DNA of 42,165 bases, taken from an uncultured Merdimonas sp. GTDB lineage: Bacteria > Bacillota > Clostridia > Lachnospirales > Lachnospiraceae. Numbering within the stretch: the stretch's first letter is position 1; each line of letters starts with the position of its first letter. The translations under genes and the position numbers were made by a program. Shown here piece by piece: positions 16,219-24,072 of this stretch. The notes under the pieces were generated by a model, which made no database searches, was not told where the DNA came from, and saw only the letters and a program-made list of their open reading frames with translations. The stretch spans positions 1 through 42,165 of the forward strand of contig CALWBB010000001.1 in the NCBI GenBank assembly GCA_944375885.1, given 5' to 3'.

Positions 16219-17964
16219 ATGGCTGAGTATTTATCACCAGGAGTTTATGTGGAAGAGTTTGAATCGGGCGGAAGACCGATGGAGGGCGTAGGCACAAGCA
16301 CCGCCGGCTTTATCGGTCTCGCGGAGAGAGGTCCCGTGGAGGGCGTTCCGCAGCTTATCACCAATTTTGCAGATTTCAGAAGAACCTACGGCGGATACCT
16401 TTCCGAGAATGAGTTTGGAGAGTACCGTTTCCTGGCGTACGCGGTAGAGCATTTCTTTGTAAATGGAGGCTCCCGCTGCTTCGTATCCCGTGTGGCGCCC
16501 CAGGACGCCAAGTGCGCGGCAGGCTACGCGCCCGCGAAAGAAGGGGCGGCAGTGCGGTTCGCGGCCAAGAACCCAGGAACCTGGGGCGACGATATCCGCA
16601 TTGTAGTGACCCCGGCCAGCAAGGCCAAGACCCAGATCCTTGAGGTTCTGGACACGGCAGACGGGAAGAAGTACCTCGTAAAGAACGGCGCGGGCTTCAA
16701 CCCGGGCGACGTGGTAATGTACGCTGACAAGACTGAGGTAGTCTACAACAAGGTTGTAAAGAATCAGGACAATGTCATCACCTTCGCGAAGGAATTCGGC
16801 GAGGGCGTGGTAGACCGTAACCTGCTTCCCACAAAAGTGATTACCACCTGCGAGTTTACGCTGGAAGTAAAATACGGCGATCAGGTAGAACTGTATGAGA
16901 ACGTATCCTTCAATATCCAGGCGCCCAACTACCTGGACAAGAAGGTGGCGAAATCTGAGCTCATCACGGCACAGTACATAGGAAAAGAAGGAGACGAACC
17001 GGTGCCTCCGTTCCAGAGTTTCCTTCCTGAGGACGCCGAGGAGACGGCGGTAGCCAGCGTATCCTTCGGCGGCGGCAGCAACGGTTCTGTAGCCTCCATT
17101 TCCGCGGCAGACTTTATCGGAACGGACAACGGAGCTGGAAAGAGAACGGGAATCCAGTCCTTCCTGGACAACGATGTGGTTTCCATCATGGCGGTTCCGG
17201 GCGTGACCGACCCGAACGTACAGCTGATGCTGGTAGCTCACTGCGAGAGCCTGGCAAGCCGTTTCGCGGTTCTGGATATCCCCAGAGACGCGAAGAAGGT
17301 GCAGGACGTCATCGCCCACAGAGACATCTTCGACAGTAATTACGCGGCCCTCTATCATCCGTGGCTGACGGTCTTCGATCCGCTGGATAAGAAGAATATT
17401 GCGATTCCGCCTTCAGGCTCCGTGCTTGGCATCTACGCCAGAAGCGACAATACCCGCGGCGTACACAAGGCTCCGGCCAACGAAGTGGTACGCGCCTGTG
17501 TAGGTTTGGACTGCCAGTTTAATAAGGGAGAGCAGGACATCTTGAACCCCAAGGGCGTGAACCTGATCCGTTCCTTCCCGGGACAGGGAATCCGTGTGTG
17601 GGGTGCAAGGACAGCCAGCAGCAACCCCAGCTGGAAGTATATCAACGTACGCCGCCTGTTCATCTTCATCGAAGAGTCCATCAAGGCGAACACCAACTGG
17701 GCGGTATTCGAGCCCAACGACGAAGTACTCTGGGTACGCGTGCAAAGAACCATCAGCGTATTCCTGACGGGACTGTGGAGAAGCGGTTCTCTGGCAGGAA
17801 GCTCGCCGGAAGAGGCATTCTTCGTAAATATCGGACGCAATACCATGAGCCAGGACGACATCGACAATGGCCGCCTGATCTGCGTGATCGGCGTGGCGCC
17901 TGTGAAGCCTGCTGAATTTGTAATCTTCCGTATTTCTCAGAAGACCAGCGAATCCGCAGAGTAA
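16219..17964 (+). CDS. Contractile tail sheath protein
   Basis: Sheath subunit (581 aa) that surrounds the inner tube and shortens on firing. The N-terminus MAEYLSPGVYVEE and the segment VGTSTAGFIGLAERGP are hallmark features of phage/eCIS sheath proteins. The C-terminal region (RTISVFLTGLWRSGSLAG, CVIGVAPVKPAEFVIFRI) is the conserved sheath C-domain. The frame is also open from ATG 16165, but that start has no RBS and would add 18 residues not typical of the family, so I use ATG 16219. A perfect SD, AAGGAGGT, lies about 40 bases upstream of it. This is the only sheath gene here, whereas Afp/PVC loci carry several. Tube gene follows after 55 bases. Confidence 0.93.
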   Translation: MAEYLSPGVYVEEFESGGRPMEGVGTSTAGFIGLAERGPVEGVPQLITNFADFRRTYGGYLSENEFGEYRFLAYAVEHFFVNGGSRCFVSRVAPQDAKCAAGYAPAKEGAAVRFAAKNPGTWGDDIRIVVTPASKAKTQILEVLDTADGKKYLVKNGAGFNPGDVVMYADKTEVVYNKVVKNQDNVITFAKEFGEGVVDRNLLPTKVITTCEFTLEVKYGDQVELYENVSFNIQAPNYLDKKVAKSELITAQYIGKEGDEPVPPFQSFLPEDAEETAVASVSFGGGSNGSVASISAADFIGTDNGAGKRTGIQSFLDNDVVSIMAVPGVTDPNVQLMLVAHCESLASRFAVLDIPRDAKKVQDVIAHRDIFDSNYAALYHPWLTVFDPLDKKNIAIPPSGSVLGIYARSDNTRGVHKAPANEVVRACVGLDCQFNKGEQDILNPKGVNLIRSFPGQGIRVWGARTASSNPSWKYINVRRLFIFIEESIKANTNWAVFEPNDEVLWVRVQRTISVFLTGLWRSGSLAGSSPEEAFFVNIGRNTMSQDDIDNGRLICVIGVAPVKPAEFVIFRISQKTSESAE

Positions 17965-18019
17965 GCGTCAGGCAGAACAACCATTAGTTAGATAGAAACG
18001 ATAGAAAGGGGTAAAGAAC

Positions 18020-18445
18020 ATGGCTGGCTATCCGCATGGCAAATTCAGATATAAAGTAGAGATTGACGGACTGGACGCGGGAGGATTTTCAGAAGTGACA
18101 GGCTTCGACGCTTCCATCGACGTAATGGAATACCGGGAAGGAGATATGGTGCAGACGCCCATGAAGATTCCCGGATTGAAGAAATATGGAAATATCACGC
18201 TGAGACAGGGACTGGCGGATTCCATGGTGCTGTATGAGTGGATCGCGGAAGGCGTGAACGGCGCGGTGAACCGCAAGACGATCACCATCACCCTGCTGGA
18301 TGAGGAAGAGGCCCCGGCAGCTTCCTGGCAGGTCATCAACGCATGGCCCATGCGGTATACGGCTCCGGATTTCAATGCCACCTCTTCCGAGATTGCCATT
18401 GAGACGCTGGAAATCGCCCACGAAGGAATGACGAGAGTTTCCTAA
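18020..18445 (+). CDS. Inner tube protein (gp19/Hcp-like, Afp1-type)
   Basis: Tube subunit of 141 aa from the phage tail tube/gp19 family. The start GKFRYKVEIDGLDAGGFSEVTG, the middle MKIPGLKKYGNITLRQG and the C-terminal IETLEIAHEGM strand match the family and its usual length of about 140-150 aa. It has a strong RBS (AGAAAGGGG). It is placed directly after the sheath, and a long stem-loop follows its stop codon, which may raise its expression relative to downstream genes. It builds the hollow rod through which cargo or spike is delivered. Confidence 0.93.
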   Translation: MAGYPHGKFRYKVEIDGLDAGGFSEVTGFDASIDVMEYREGDMVQTPMKIPGLKKYGNITLRQGLADSMVLYEWIAEGVNGAVNRKTITITLLDEEEAPAASWQVINAWPMRYTAPDFNATSSEIAIETLEIAHEGMTRVS

Positions 18446-18465
18446 ATAGAGGCTAGAGGAGGGAT

Positions 18466-18491
18466 GCTGTAAAACGAGGGCGTTTTACAGC
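18466..18491 (+). terminator. 11-bp perfect stem-loop after the tube gene (attenuator or mRNA stabiliser)
   Basis: GCTGTAAAACG (18466-18476) pairs fully with CGTTTTACAGC (18481-18491) around a 4-base loop. A pyrimidine-rich tail, CCCCTTCTTCTGTTTTT, follows, so the T-tract is interrupted and termination is probably partial. The site between tube gene and assembly gene would let sheath and tube be made in excess. It could instead protect the 3' end of a processed sheath-tube mRNA. Confidence 0.7.
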
Positions 18492-18521
18492 CCCTTCTTC
18501 TGTTTTTGAGAAAGGAGCGCT

Positions 18522-18893
18522 ATGAGTTTTCAGACAGAATTTCCGTTCACCCTGCCAAGGGGCTTCGTGGATCGGGACGGGAACCTTCACAAAGAGGGGA
18601 TCATGCGCCTGGCAAACGCGGGGGATGAGATCCTGCCGCTCAAAGACCCAAGGGTGCAGCAGAACCCGGGATACCTGACGATTATTCTTCTGGCCCGCGT
18701 GATCACGAAGCTGGGAACCCTCCCGGCGGTGGACACCAGGGTGATCGAGGGGCTTTACACGATGGATCTGGCGTATCTGCAGGATCTCTACCAGCGGATC
18801 AACACCATGGAGATCCCGGTGTACAAGGGCGTCTGCCCGCACTGCGGCAAGACGGTGGAGATTCCCATAAATTTTACGGAAGCCGGGGACTGA
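18522..18893 (+). CDS. Tail-assembly-like protein, zero-frame product (gpG-like position)
   Basis: A 123-aa protein from a family that follows the tube gene in eCIS and phage-like loci. It carries FPFTLPRGFVDRDG near its start, a conserved LARVITKLG helix and a C-terminal CPHCG half zinc-finger-like motif. It has a strong RBS (AAAGGAG). The gene ends at TGA 18891. A slippery heptamer (18869-18875) and a downstream stem-loop lie just before the stop, so a fraction of ribosomes should shift to the -1 frame and produce a 182-aa fusion with the next domain. By analogy to tail assembly chaperones gpG/gpGT it may guide tube polymerisation. The analogy is positional, not from sequence identity. Confidence 0.75.
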   Translation: MSFQTEFPFTLPRGFVDRDGNLHKEGIMRLANAGDEILPLKDPRVQQNPGYLTIILLARVITKLGTLPAVDTRVIEGLYTMDLAYLQDLYQRINTMEIPVYKGVCPHCGKTVEIPINFTEAGD

Positions 18894-18907
18894 CCACCTA
18901 TCCGGCT
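18854..18907 (+). promoter_or_regulatory. Programmed -1 ribosomal frameshift element
   Basis: Three parts are in order: an SD-like GGTGGAG (18854-18860); the canonical heptamer A AAT TTT (18869-18875), in correct phase with the zero frame; and, after a 5-base spacer, a perfect 6-bp stem AGCCGG (18881-18886) with CCGGCT (18902-18907), loop 15 bases. The zero-frame stop lies inside the loop. The -1 frame leads straight into a conserved domain that has no ATG, GTG or TTG start near its N-terminus. Confidence 0.7.
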
Positions 18908-19069
18908 GAAAAGATCTACGAGGAGGCTGCTTTCCTGGGGTATTACATGCACTGGGGACATGATGAGATATTTTCCATGAGCCATCTGGAGCGCCTCCGC
19001 TGGTGTAAAGAGGTTTCCAAGATCAACAGCAAACTGAACCAGGAGCCGGAGAACGCCTTTCAGATATAG
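18875..19069 (+). CDS. DUF6760-like domain, -1 frame extension of the tail-assembly protein
   Basis: This -1 frame reads 64 codons to TAG 19067-19069. Its core (YPAEKIYEEAAFLGYYMHW, then HDEIFSMSHLERLRWCKE and ISKIN-like VSKINSKLN) matches the short DUF6760-type proteins found as separate genes of about 55-60 aa after the tail-assembly gene in other eCIS loci. Here the normal start is missing: the nearest ATG lies inside the conserved core, and only CTG 18890, overlapping the upstream stop, would be available. Expression by -1 frameshift from the preceding gene (total 182 aa) is therefore the preferred model. Reinitiation at CTG is the alternative. Confidence 0.7.
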   Translation, partial: YGSRGLTTYPAEKIYEEAAFLGYYMHWGHDEIFSMSHLERLRWCKEVSKINSKLNQEPENAFQI

Positions 19070-19084
19070 CAGGGAGGAGACAGC

Positions 19085-19540
19085 ATGCTTTCAAATCTTT
19101 TATTTGATCCGAGAGAAAAACTGGTGCCCAGCCACAGCTTCCTGGTCGCCATAGGCCCTGCGCTGTTCAGCTTTTCCAGGGTTTCCAACCTGGTGTCCCA
19201 GATCGAGTACGACGCGGTGACGGAGGGCGGCAACAACGATTATCCCCATCTGTTCAAGAAGCCGAAAAGCCAGCCGGACACGCTGATTTTGGAAAAGGGC
19301 GTGCGCACCCGGTCTTCCGATCTGGTATTCAATCTGCTGCTGGAGGGAATGCAGGTGGAGATGGTCACGATCCTGCTGATGAAAGACACCATCGATCTGG
19401 AAAAAGCGTTTTATTTCAAAAAGGGGATCATTGTCCGGAGACAGTTTTCCAACCTGGACGCCATGGGCAATGAACTTCTGATCGAAAGCCTGGAGATCGC
19501 CCACTCCGGCCTGGTGGAGATTCCGATACCGGGCGTATAG
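19085..19540 (+). CDS. Second tube-like protein (Afp5-type tube initiator)
   Basis: A 151-aa member of the gp19/tail tube family (SHSFLVAIGPALFSFSRVSNL, then LIESLEIAHSGLVEIP at the C-terminus). It is clearly diverged from the main tube protein at 18020. In Afp/PVC the corresponding second tube protein forms the first layers above the baseplate hub, and its position just before the baseplate genes fits that role. It has a strong RBS (GGGAGGAG). Residues 48-75 (GGNNDYPHLFKKPKSQPDTL) contain the loop typical of this subfamily. Confidence 0.88.
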   Translation: MLSNLLFDPREKLVPSHSFLVAIGPALFSFSRVSNLVSQIEYDAVTEGGNNDYPHLFKKPKSQPDTLILEKGVRTRSSDLVFNLLLEGMQVEMVTILLMKDTIDLEKAFYFKKGIIVRRQFSNLDAMGNELLIESLEIAHSGLVEIPIPGV

Positions 19541-19553
19541 GAGGCGGCAGGAC

Positions 19554-22208
19554 ATGCGGACGATTAAGGAGCTGATCGGCGGAGACAGGGAACGGCTTCC
19601 CGGCACCATAGGAAAGACCTCTCTTTTTGTAAAGGAAATTATAGAGCGGTACGGGCAGGGCGGAAATTATGTATTTGATCCGGCCTCTTTAGTATATCTG
19701 TTTCCGTCAGTTCCGGAGGAGCAGGAAGAACCGGAGAAGCGTCCGGAGGAGGAAAAGGCCCGGGAATATGTGATCCGGGAGCGGGAGATCCAGAAGCTTG
19801 AGATCCGCGAAAAAGGAAGCCGCGAATTTGTCCAGCGCATTCTGGAATCTGCGCGCCTCCCCGGCGCAAGAGAGATCCTGAGACGCCAGTCCGCAAGGCA
19901 GCAGGCGGTATACTGGCTCCGGGAGCTGGTGAGGGAATACCAGTCTGCGGAGCGGGAGCGGATCCGGCAGATAGAAGAAGAGATCCGCACAGTGGGACAG
20001 CTGGAGAGGGAAGAACAGCAGCATACAGAAGTCCAGAACGAGCGGGTTCTGCGCGAGCTGGCAGGCAGGGCAGGGGCAGAAAGCATATTCCTGCCGCTGC
20101 TGAAGGAGAGCCAGATCCGGGAGATCTTCATCAGGCTGCTTGAAAAGGTAAGGGAAGAGGCTCCGGAAATCTGGGAACGGATCCGTACGGATATTACAAA
20201 TATTACAGGAGAGAATGCTATCCCGGAAGAAGCGGGACAGGTTCTTTCATACAGAAAAGAGCAGCTTCGGGAGCTGCTCGCATTCACAGAAAAGGCGCTG
20301 TATCTTCTCCATACTCGGGAACAGGCTGAGAATGCGCGGGAAGCTGGAAAAGATAAGGAAGAGGATGAAGACGCCCAAGAGACAGGGACAGGCGTTCCCT
20401 CTGCCATGGAAGCGGCGGGGGAGCAGCTTCAGATGCTGGAGCAGGCGTGGATTTGTCTGCGGAGCGAGGATTTTCATCTGGAATCCATCCAGAATTATCA
20501 TGACGGGATTCAGAAGCTTCGGGAATCTATAAGGGAATGGCAGAATGCAGAGAGTACATACCGGGAACGGGAGATCCGCGATCAGATACGGGAAAACGTA
20601 AGGCAGCTGGAGATCCGCAGAAGCCGCCTGGAGGAGACAGCCGAAAGAACCGAGAGACTTTTGGCTGAGACGGATTTTGTAAGGACGGAAGCCGCTGAAA
20701 AGGCAGAGAGAGAAACCGAAGAAAAAGCGGAAGAAAAAACGATAGAAAAGACAACAGACAGCATAAAAACAGACTATAGGGAGCAGATTCACCTGGAGCA
20801 TCTGCAGACAGAGCGTCTCCATGCGGAGAAGCGCCATACAGAAAACATACATACAGAAAATATACATATAGAACAGACACAGTCCAGTGCAGAAGAAGCG
20901 CTTAAGACCAGCCTGACAGAGGAAAGGCTCCGCCGGGAACTGGAAGAGAGAATTAAGAAGAGCGTCCAAAGCAGCGGGGAGGACAGACAGAAGCCAGGCG
21001 GAAGCCAGACAGAGCCGGGGAGGCAGGAGAGGGAAGACAGGATTAAGACTCTCATCATGGCGGAAGCGAAGCTGCTGCCGCTGATTGGCCGGATGAGCGG
21101 GAAGACCTGGGAAAGCTTCCGGGAAGAGACAGCGGGAAGCAGGCAGCGGGACTATCTGCTTGAGCAGATGACCCTTGAGGAGTTCTGGCAGGCAGAAAGC
21201 AGGGTGCTGGAAAAATATACACTGGATGAGCAGGAGAGAAGCAGCCTGGAGCGTCTGGAACGGGAGCTGGTCTACCGGGATATCCCGGAGAATCTGGAGA
21301 ATCCTAAGAGAAGCGCTCTTTCCGGAGCGCAGGAATGGGAGGAAACGGTATGGCAGCCCTTTATCCGGGAACATACCATCCAGACAGAGGTTTCAGAACA
21401 GGATACTCTCCGCAGAGAAGTGGAAAAAATCCGTGAGTTTACAGATATACAGGAAAACATGCGGGAGATGGCAGGCGGAACGCTGCTGGTAACAAGGAGC
21501 GTCCGGGATCTTGGCATCGTAGAGGAAAAGATCCGCAGGCTTGCGTCAGCCCGTATGCCGGAGGAGGCAGCCGCCGTAAGCGGGAGAAGCGCCGAAAGAG
21601 GGAGGGCCGCTGTAAAGGCAGAGTCAGCCATAACAATGGAGGCAGCCGCAGAAGAAAAAACTGCCGCAGGAGAACAGGCCGTCACGGAAGAAATCGCGGA
21701 GGAGAGAATCCTGCGCCTGCTCCGCTCGGAGGAGCGCCTGCTCTATGGAGAGGAACGCCTGCTCCACAGACAGGAGGCTGGCGGGGCGGAGAGTGACGGC
21801 AGCGCTGGCAGCGCTGTGGGCGCGGAGCGGACAGAACAGGAAAGCGGCTATGAGAGGCTGGCTGGCCTGGAGTACCATGATCCGGCATCCGCGCAGGAAA
21901 TGTCTGCGATAGAGGGCGCGCGGGATGGACGCCGCCAGGAGAGGTTCCGCCACAATACGGCTGCGGCGGAAAGAGAGCGGCAGGAACAAAAGCGCAGTGA
22001 ACAGCAGCAGCGGGAGCTGAAAATCCTGCAGGAGACGGCCAGACGGCAGGCAGAGGAGCTTTCCAGGATGCAGGAGCAGCAAAAGCAGCTGGAGGAGGAG
22101 CTTTCCAGAACGAAAGAACAGGCTTCCCCGGCGGCGCAGGAGGAAATGGTTATGCGCAGATTCCAGGAGGAGCTCAGGCTGGAACGGCTCCGCAGGGGTC
22201 TGGACTAA
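19554..22208 (+). CDS. Very long charged coiled-coil protein, unknown; ruler or scaffold candidate
   Basis: An 884-aa protein with a short globular N-terminus (IKELIGG, FVKEIIERYGQG; residues 1-50) followed by almost unbroken Glu/Arg/Gln-rich predicted helix. It contains six tandem 5-residue units with pattern [LIR]-x-x-E-x at residues 412-441 and three 7-residue units (RLLRSEE, RLLYGEE, RLLHRQE) at 721-741. There is no membrane segment, unlike many phage tape measures. In Afp the slot between second tube protein and LysM protein holds only a tiny gene (afp6). No other gene in the window looks like the Afp14 tape measure, so this protein may set particle length or fill the lumen. That is inference. 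RBS is AGGAGG nine bases before ATG. Confidence 0.65.
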   Translation: MRTIKELIGGDRERLPGTIGKTSLFVKEIIERYGQGGNYVFDPASLVYLFPSVPEEQEEPEKRPEEEKAREYVIREREIQKLEIREKGSREFVQRILESARLPGAREILRRQSARQQAVYWLRELVREYQSAERERIRQIEEEIRTVGQLEREEQQHTEVQNERVLRELAGRAGAESIFLPLLKESQIREIFIRLLEKVREEAPEIWERIRTDITNITGENAIPEEAGQVLSYRKEQLRELLAFTEKALYLLHTREQAENAREAGKDKEEDEDAQETGTGVPSAMEAAGEQLQMLEQAWICLRSEDFHLESIQNYHDGIQKLRESIREWQNAESTYREREIRDQIRENVRQLEIRRSRLEETAERTERLLAETDFVRTEAAEKAERETEEKAEEKTIEKTTDSIKTDYREQIHLEHLQTERLHAEKRHTENIHTENIHIEQTQSSAEEALKTSLTEERLRRELEERIKKSVQSSGEDRQKPGGSQTEPGRQEREDRIKTLIMAEAKLLPLIGRMSGKTWESFREETAGSRQRDYLLEQMTLEEFWQAESRVLEKYTLDEQERSSLERLERELVYRDIPENLENPKRSALSGAQEWEETVWQPFIREHTIQTEVSEQDTLRREVEKIREFTDIQENMREMAGGTLLVTRSVRDLGIVEEKIRRLASARMPEEAAAVSGRSAERGRAAVKAESAITMEAAAEEKTAAGEQAVTEEIAEERILRLLRSEERLLYGEERLLHRQEAGGAESDGSAGSAVGAERTEQESGYERLAGLEYHDPASAQEMSAIEGARDGRRQERFRHNTAAAERERQEQKRSEQQQRELKILQETARRQAEELSRMQEQQKQLEEELSRTKEQASPAAQEEMVMRRFQEELRLERLRRGLD
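20787..20876 (+). repeat. Six tandem 15-base units (pentapeptide repeat)
   Basis: In-frame 15-base units encode IHLEH, LQTER, LHAEK, RHTEN, IHTEN and IHIEQ within the coiled-coil protein. Units 4-6 are nearly identical at DNA level (CATACAGAAAA core) and AT-rich compared with the gene, which suggests recent unit duplication. Confidence 0.75.
21714..21776 (+). repeat. Three tandem 21-base units (heptad repeat)
   Basis: Three in-frame 21-base units each begin CGCCTGCTC and encode RLLRSEE, RLLYGEE and RLLHRQE. This is a heptad array typical of a coiled coil in the long protein. Confidence 0.75.
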
Positions 22209-22280
22209 AAGATCAGGGCAGCAACGAGAAAGAAGAACCGGACGGGTTTCGGGCGGATTGGATGACAGGAGGCTTGGGAT

Positions 22281-22988
22281 ATGGCATTGCCAGGAGCGCT
22301 GAGCGCGTTGAGTCTGGGCAGTATTCTCCCGGAAAAACTGAAAAAAGCGAAGATCGAAGTGCTGAATGAGAGCTGGAGCAAGAAGGAGGAGGTAGAAGTC
22401 CTTTTCAATCCTGCCCAGTATGCTCTCACAGATTCCGCCAAATACCGGGAGGTGGGGAACCAGCAGCTGGACAGCCCCATCATCAGCTATGTGGGCGGCG
22501 CGGCGTCGACGTTAAGCATGGAACTCTTTTTCGACACCAGCCCGGTGCTGACGACGACCATCCTTACCAGCACAAAGGCGACGGACGTGTCGAAGAAGGT
22601 GAAGAAGTTTACCGATCTGGTATACATAAAAAAGGAACTGCACGCGCCCGCGAAGGTGAAGTTTGTCTGGGGCTCGCTTTCCTTCCTAGGCGTCGTCACA
22701 AAGGTACAGAGCACCTACACGAAATTCACGGAGGCCGGGATGCCCATACAGGCCAGGGTGCAGGTGGAGTTTATGTCGGTTCCGGACAAAAACCAGAAGC
22801 GAAAAGCACCCTTTGAATCCCCGGACAGAACCAAGTGCCGGGTGGTGCGGGAGGACTGGACCATCTGGGACATCGCCCGCAGCGAGTATGGGGATCCGGC
22901 GAAATGGAAGCTGATCGCCCAGGCGAACGGCATCTCCAATCCGCTGGCGATCGCCCCGGGCACGGCGCTGAAGGTTCCGGCCCTGTAA
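22281..22988 (+). CDS. LysM-domain baseplate protein (Afp7/gp53-like)
   Basis: A 235-aa protein that joins the tube and baseplate hub. The N-terminal part (VEVLFNPAQYALTDSAKY) is the characteristic start of eCIS/phage LysM-containing peptidoglycan-binding-like proteins. The C-terminal about 45 residues (DWTIWDIARSEYGDPAKW to LKVPAL) form a LysM motif, which in this family serves particle assembly rather than cell wall hydrolysis. It lies directly upstream of the gpD-like hub, the same order as afp7-afp8. RBS is GGAGG about 10 bases before ATG. Confidence 0.9.
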   Translation: MALPGALSALSLGSILPEKLKKAKIEVLNESWSKKEEVEVLFNPAQYALTDSAKYREVGNQQLDSPIISYVGGAASTLSMELFFDTSPVLTTTILTSTKATDVSKKVKKFTDLVYIKKELHAPAKVKFVWGSLSFLGVVTKVQSTYTKFTEAGMPIQARVQVEFMSVPDKNQKRKAPFESPDRTKCRVVREDWTIWDIARSEYGDPAKWKLIAQANGISNPLAIAPGTALKVPAL

Positions 22989-22998
22989 GGAGGAAGCT

Positions 22999-24072
22999 AT
23001 GGCGGACCTGATGAAAGGCAGCTATACCTATGAAGAGCTGGCAAATAAATATGGCAATTTCTTCGTCCCGGCGGTCCGGCTGTACGTAAATGGAAAAGAA
23101 GTGTCCCAGGATATCGCCCGGCACATCACAGCCGTACAGGTGTCCCTGTCGCTGTCGGCGGCTGGGGCTGCGGTGGTTCATTTCGCGGGAATCTACGACC
23201 GTCAGAAGAGGGCTTTTGACAGCGACGTGAAGAGCAAGTTCAAGCTGGGAACCATAGTAGAGATAGGGCTTGGCTACGGTTCGGAGGTGACGAAGGTTCT
23301 GAAGGGCTTTGTGGCCCTGCTGCGGGCAGATTTCCAGGAGGATCCGGGCATTGCGGTCACGATCATGGATGTCCGGAGGCTGATGATGACCTCCGGAGTC
23401 AGCGAGGTACTTCACGAGGCGAAGAATTATTCCGATGTGGTGAAGAAGATCCTGCAGGATTATTCCAAGCTCTGCAAGCCGGAGATCGACGCGACCAACG
23501 ACAAGCTGGAGGATCCGGTGTCGCAAAAAGCCACGGATTACGACTTTATCGCGGGAGATCTGGCCAGGCGCTGCGGCAGGGAATTCTTCGTGCTGGGCGA
23601 CAAGGCTTATTTCCGGAAGCCCCGGAAGGAGACCAGCTCTGTGATGAAGCTGGAATATGGAAAGGATCTGCTTTCCTTCCGCTCCGAGTCCTCTTACCTC
23701 GATCTGCAGATCCAGGTATCCGGCTACAACCAGCAGGAGCAGAAGAAAATTACGGCCAGCGCCGCGGCAAAATCCGGCGAGAGCCAGACGTCCCTGATGT
23801 CGAAGACGCCGGTGTCCTGTGTGACGGATCCCCAGGCGGATACCCAGGATAAGGCCAGGGTGCGGGCGGAAGCCATCGCCAGCATGGTGAAGGCGTCGGC
23901 CCAGAGGGCAGGCGGAACCTGTATCGGCCTGCCGGAGATCGTGCCGGGGCGTTTCCTGGAGGTAGTGAAGCTGGAGGATATGGCGAACCGGAAATATTAC
24001 GTGACGAGCGTGACGCACAGCATGAGCGCGAAATCGTTCGTGACGCAGTTTGAGACAGGAGGATGGGCCTGA
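22999..24072 (+). CDS. Hub protein, gpD / gp27-like (N-terminal half of VgrG-type spike)
   Basis: A 357-aa member of the phage late control gene D family. It forms the trimeric hub that adapts the sixfold tube to the threefold spike. Features are FVPAVRLYVNGKEVSQDI, strand-rich region 60-115, RADFQEDPGIAVTIMDVRRLMM, and the typical CGREFFVLGDKAYFRKP strand pair. It is separate from the gp5-like protein, which follows with a stop/start overlap; in Afp8 and VgrG the two are fused. It starts with GGAGG before ATG 22999. Confidence 0.88.
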   Translation: MADLMKGSYTYEELANKYGNFFVPAVRLYVNGKEVSQDIARHITAVQVSLSLSAAGAAVVHFAGIYDRQKRAFDSDVKSKFKLGTIVEIGLGYGSEVTKVLKGFVALLRADFQEDPGIAVTIMDVRRLMMTSGVSEVLHEAKNYSDVVKKILQDYSKLCKPEIDATNDKLEDPVSQKATDYDFIAGDLARRCGREFFVLGDKAYFRKPRKETSSVMKLEYGKDLLSFRSESSYLDLQIQVSGYNQQEQKKITASAAAKSGESQTSLMSKTPVSCVTDPQADTQDKARVRAEAIASMVKASAQRAGGTCIGLPEIVPGRFLEVVKLEDMANRKYYVTSVTHSMSAKSFVTQFETGGWA

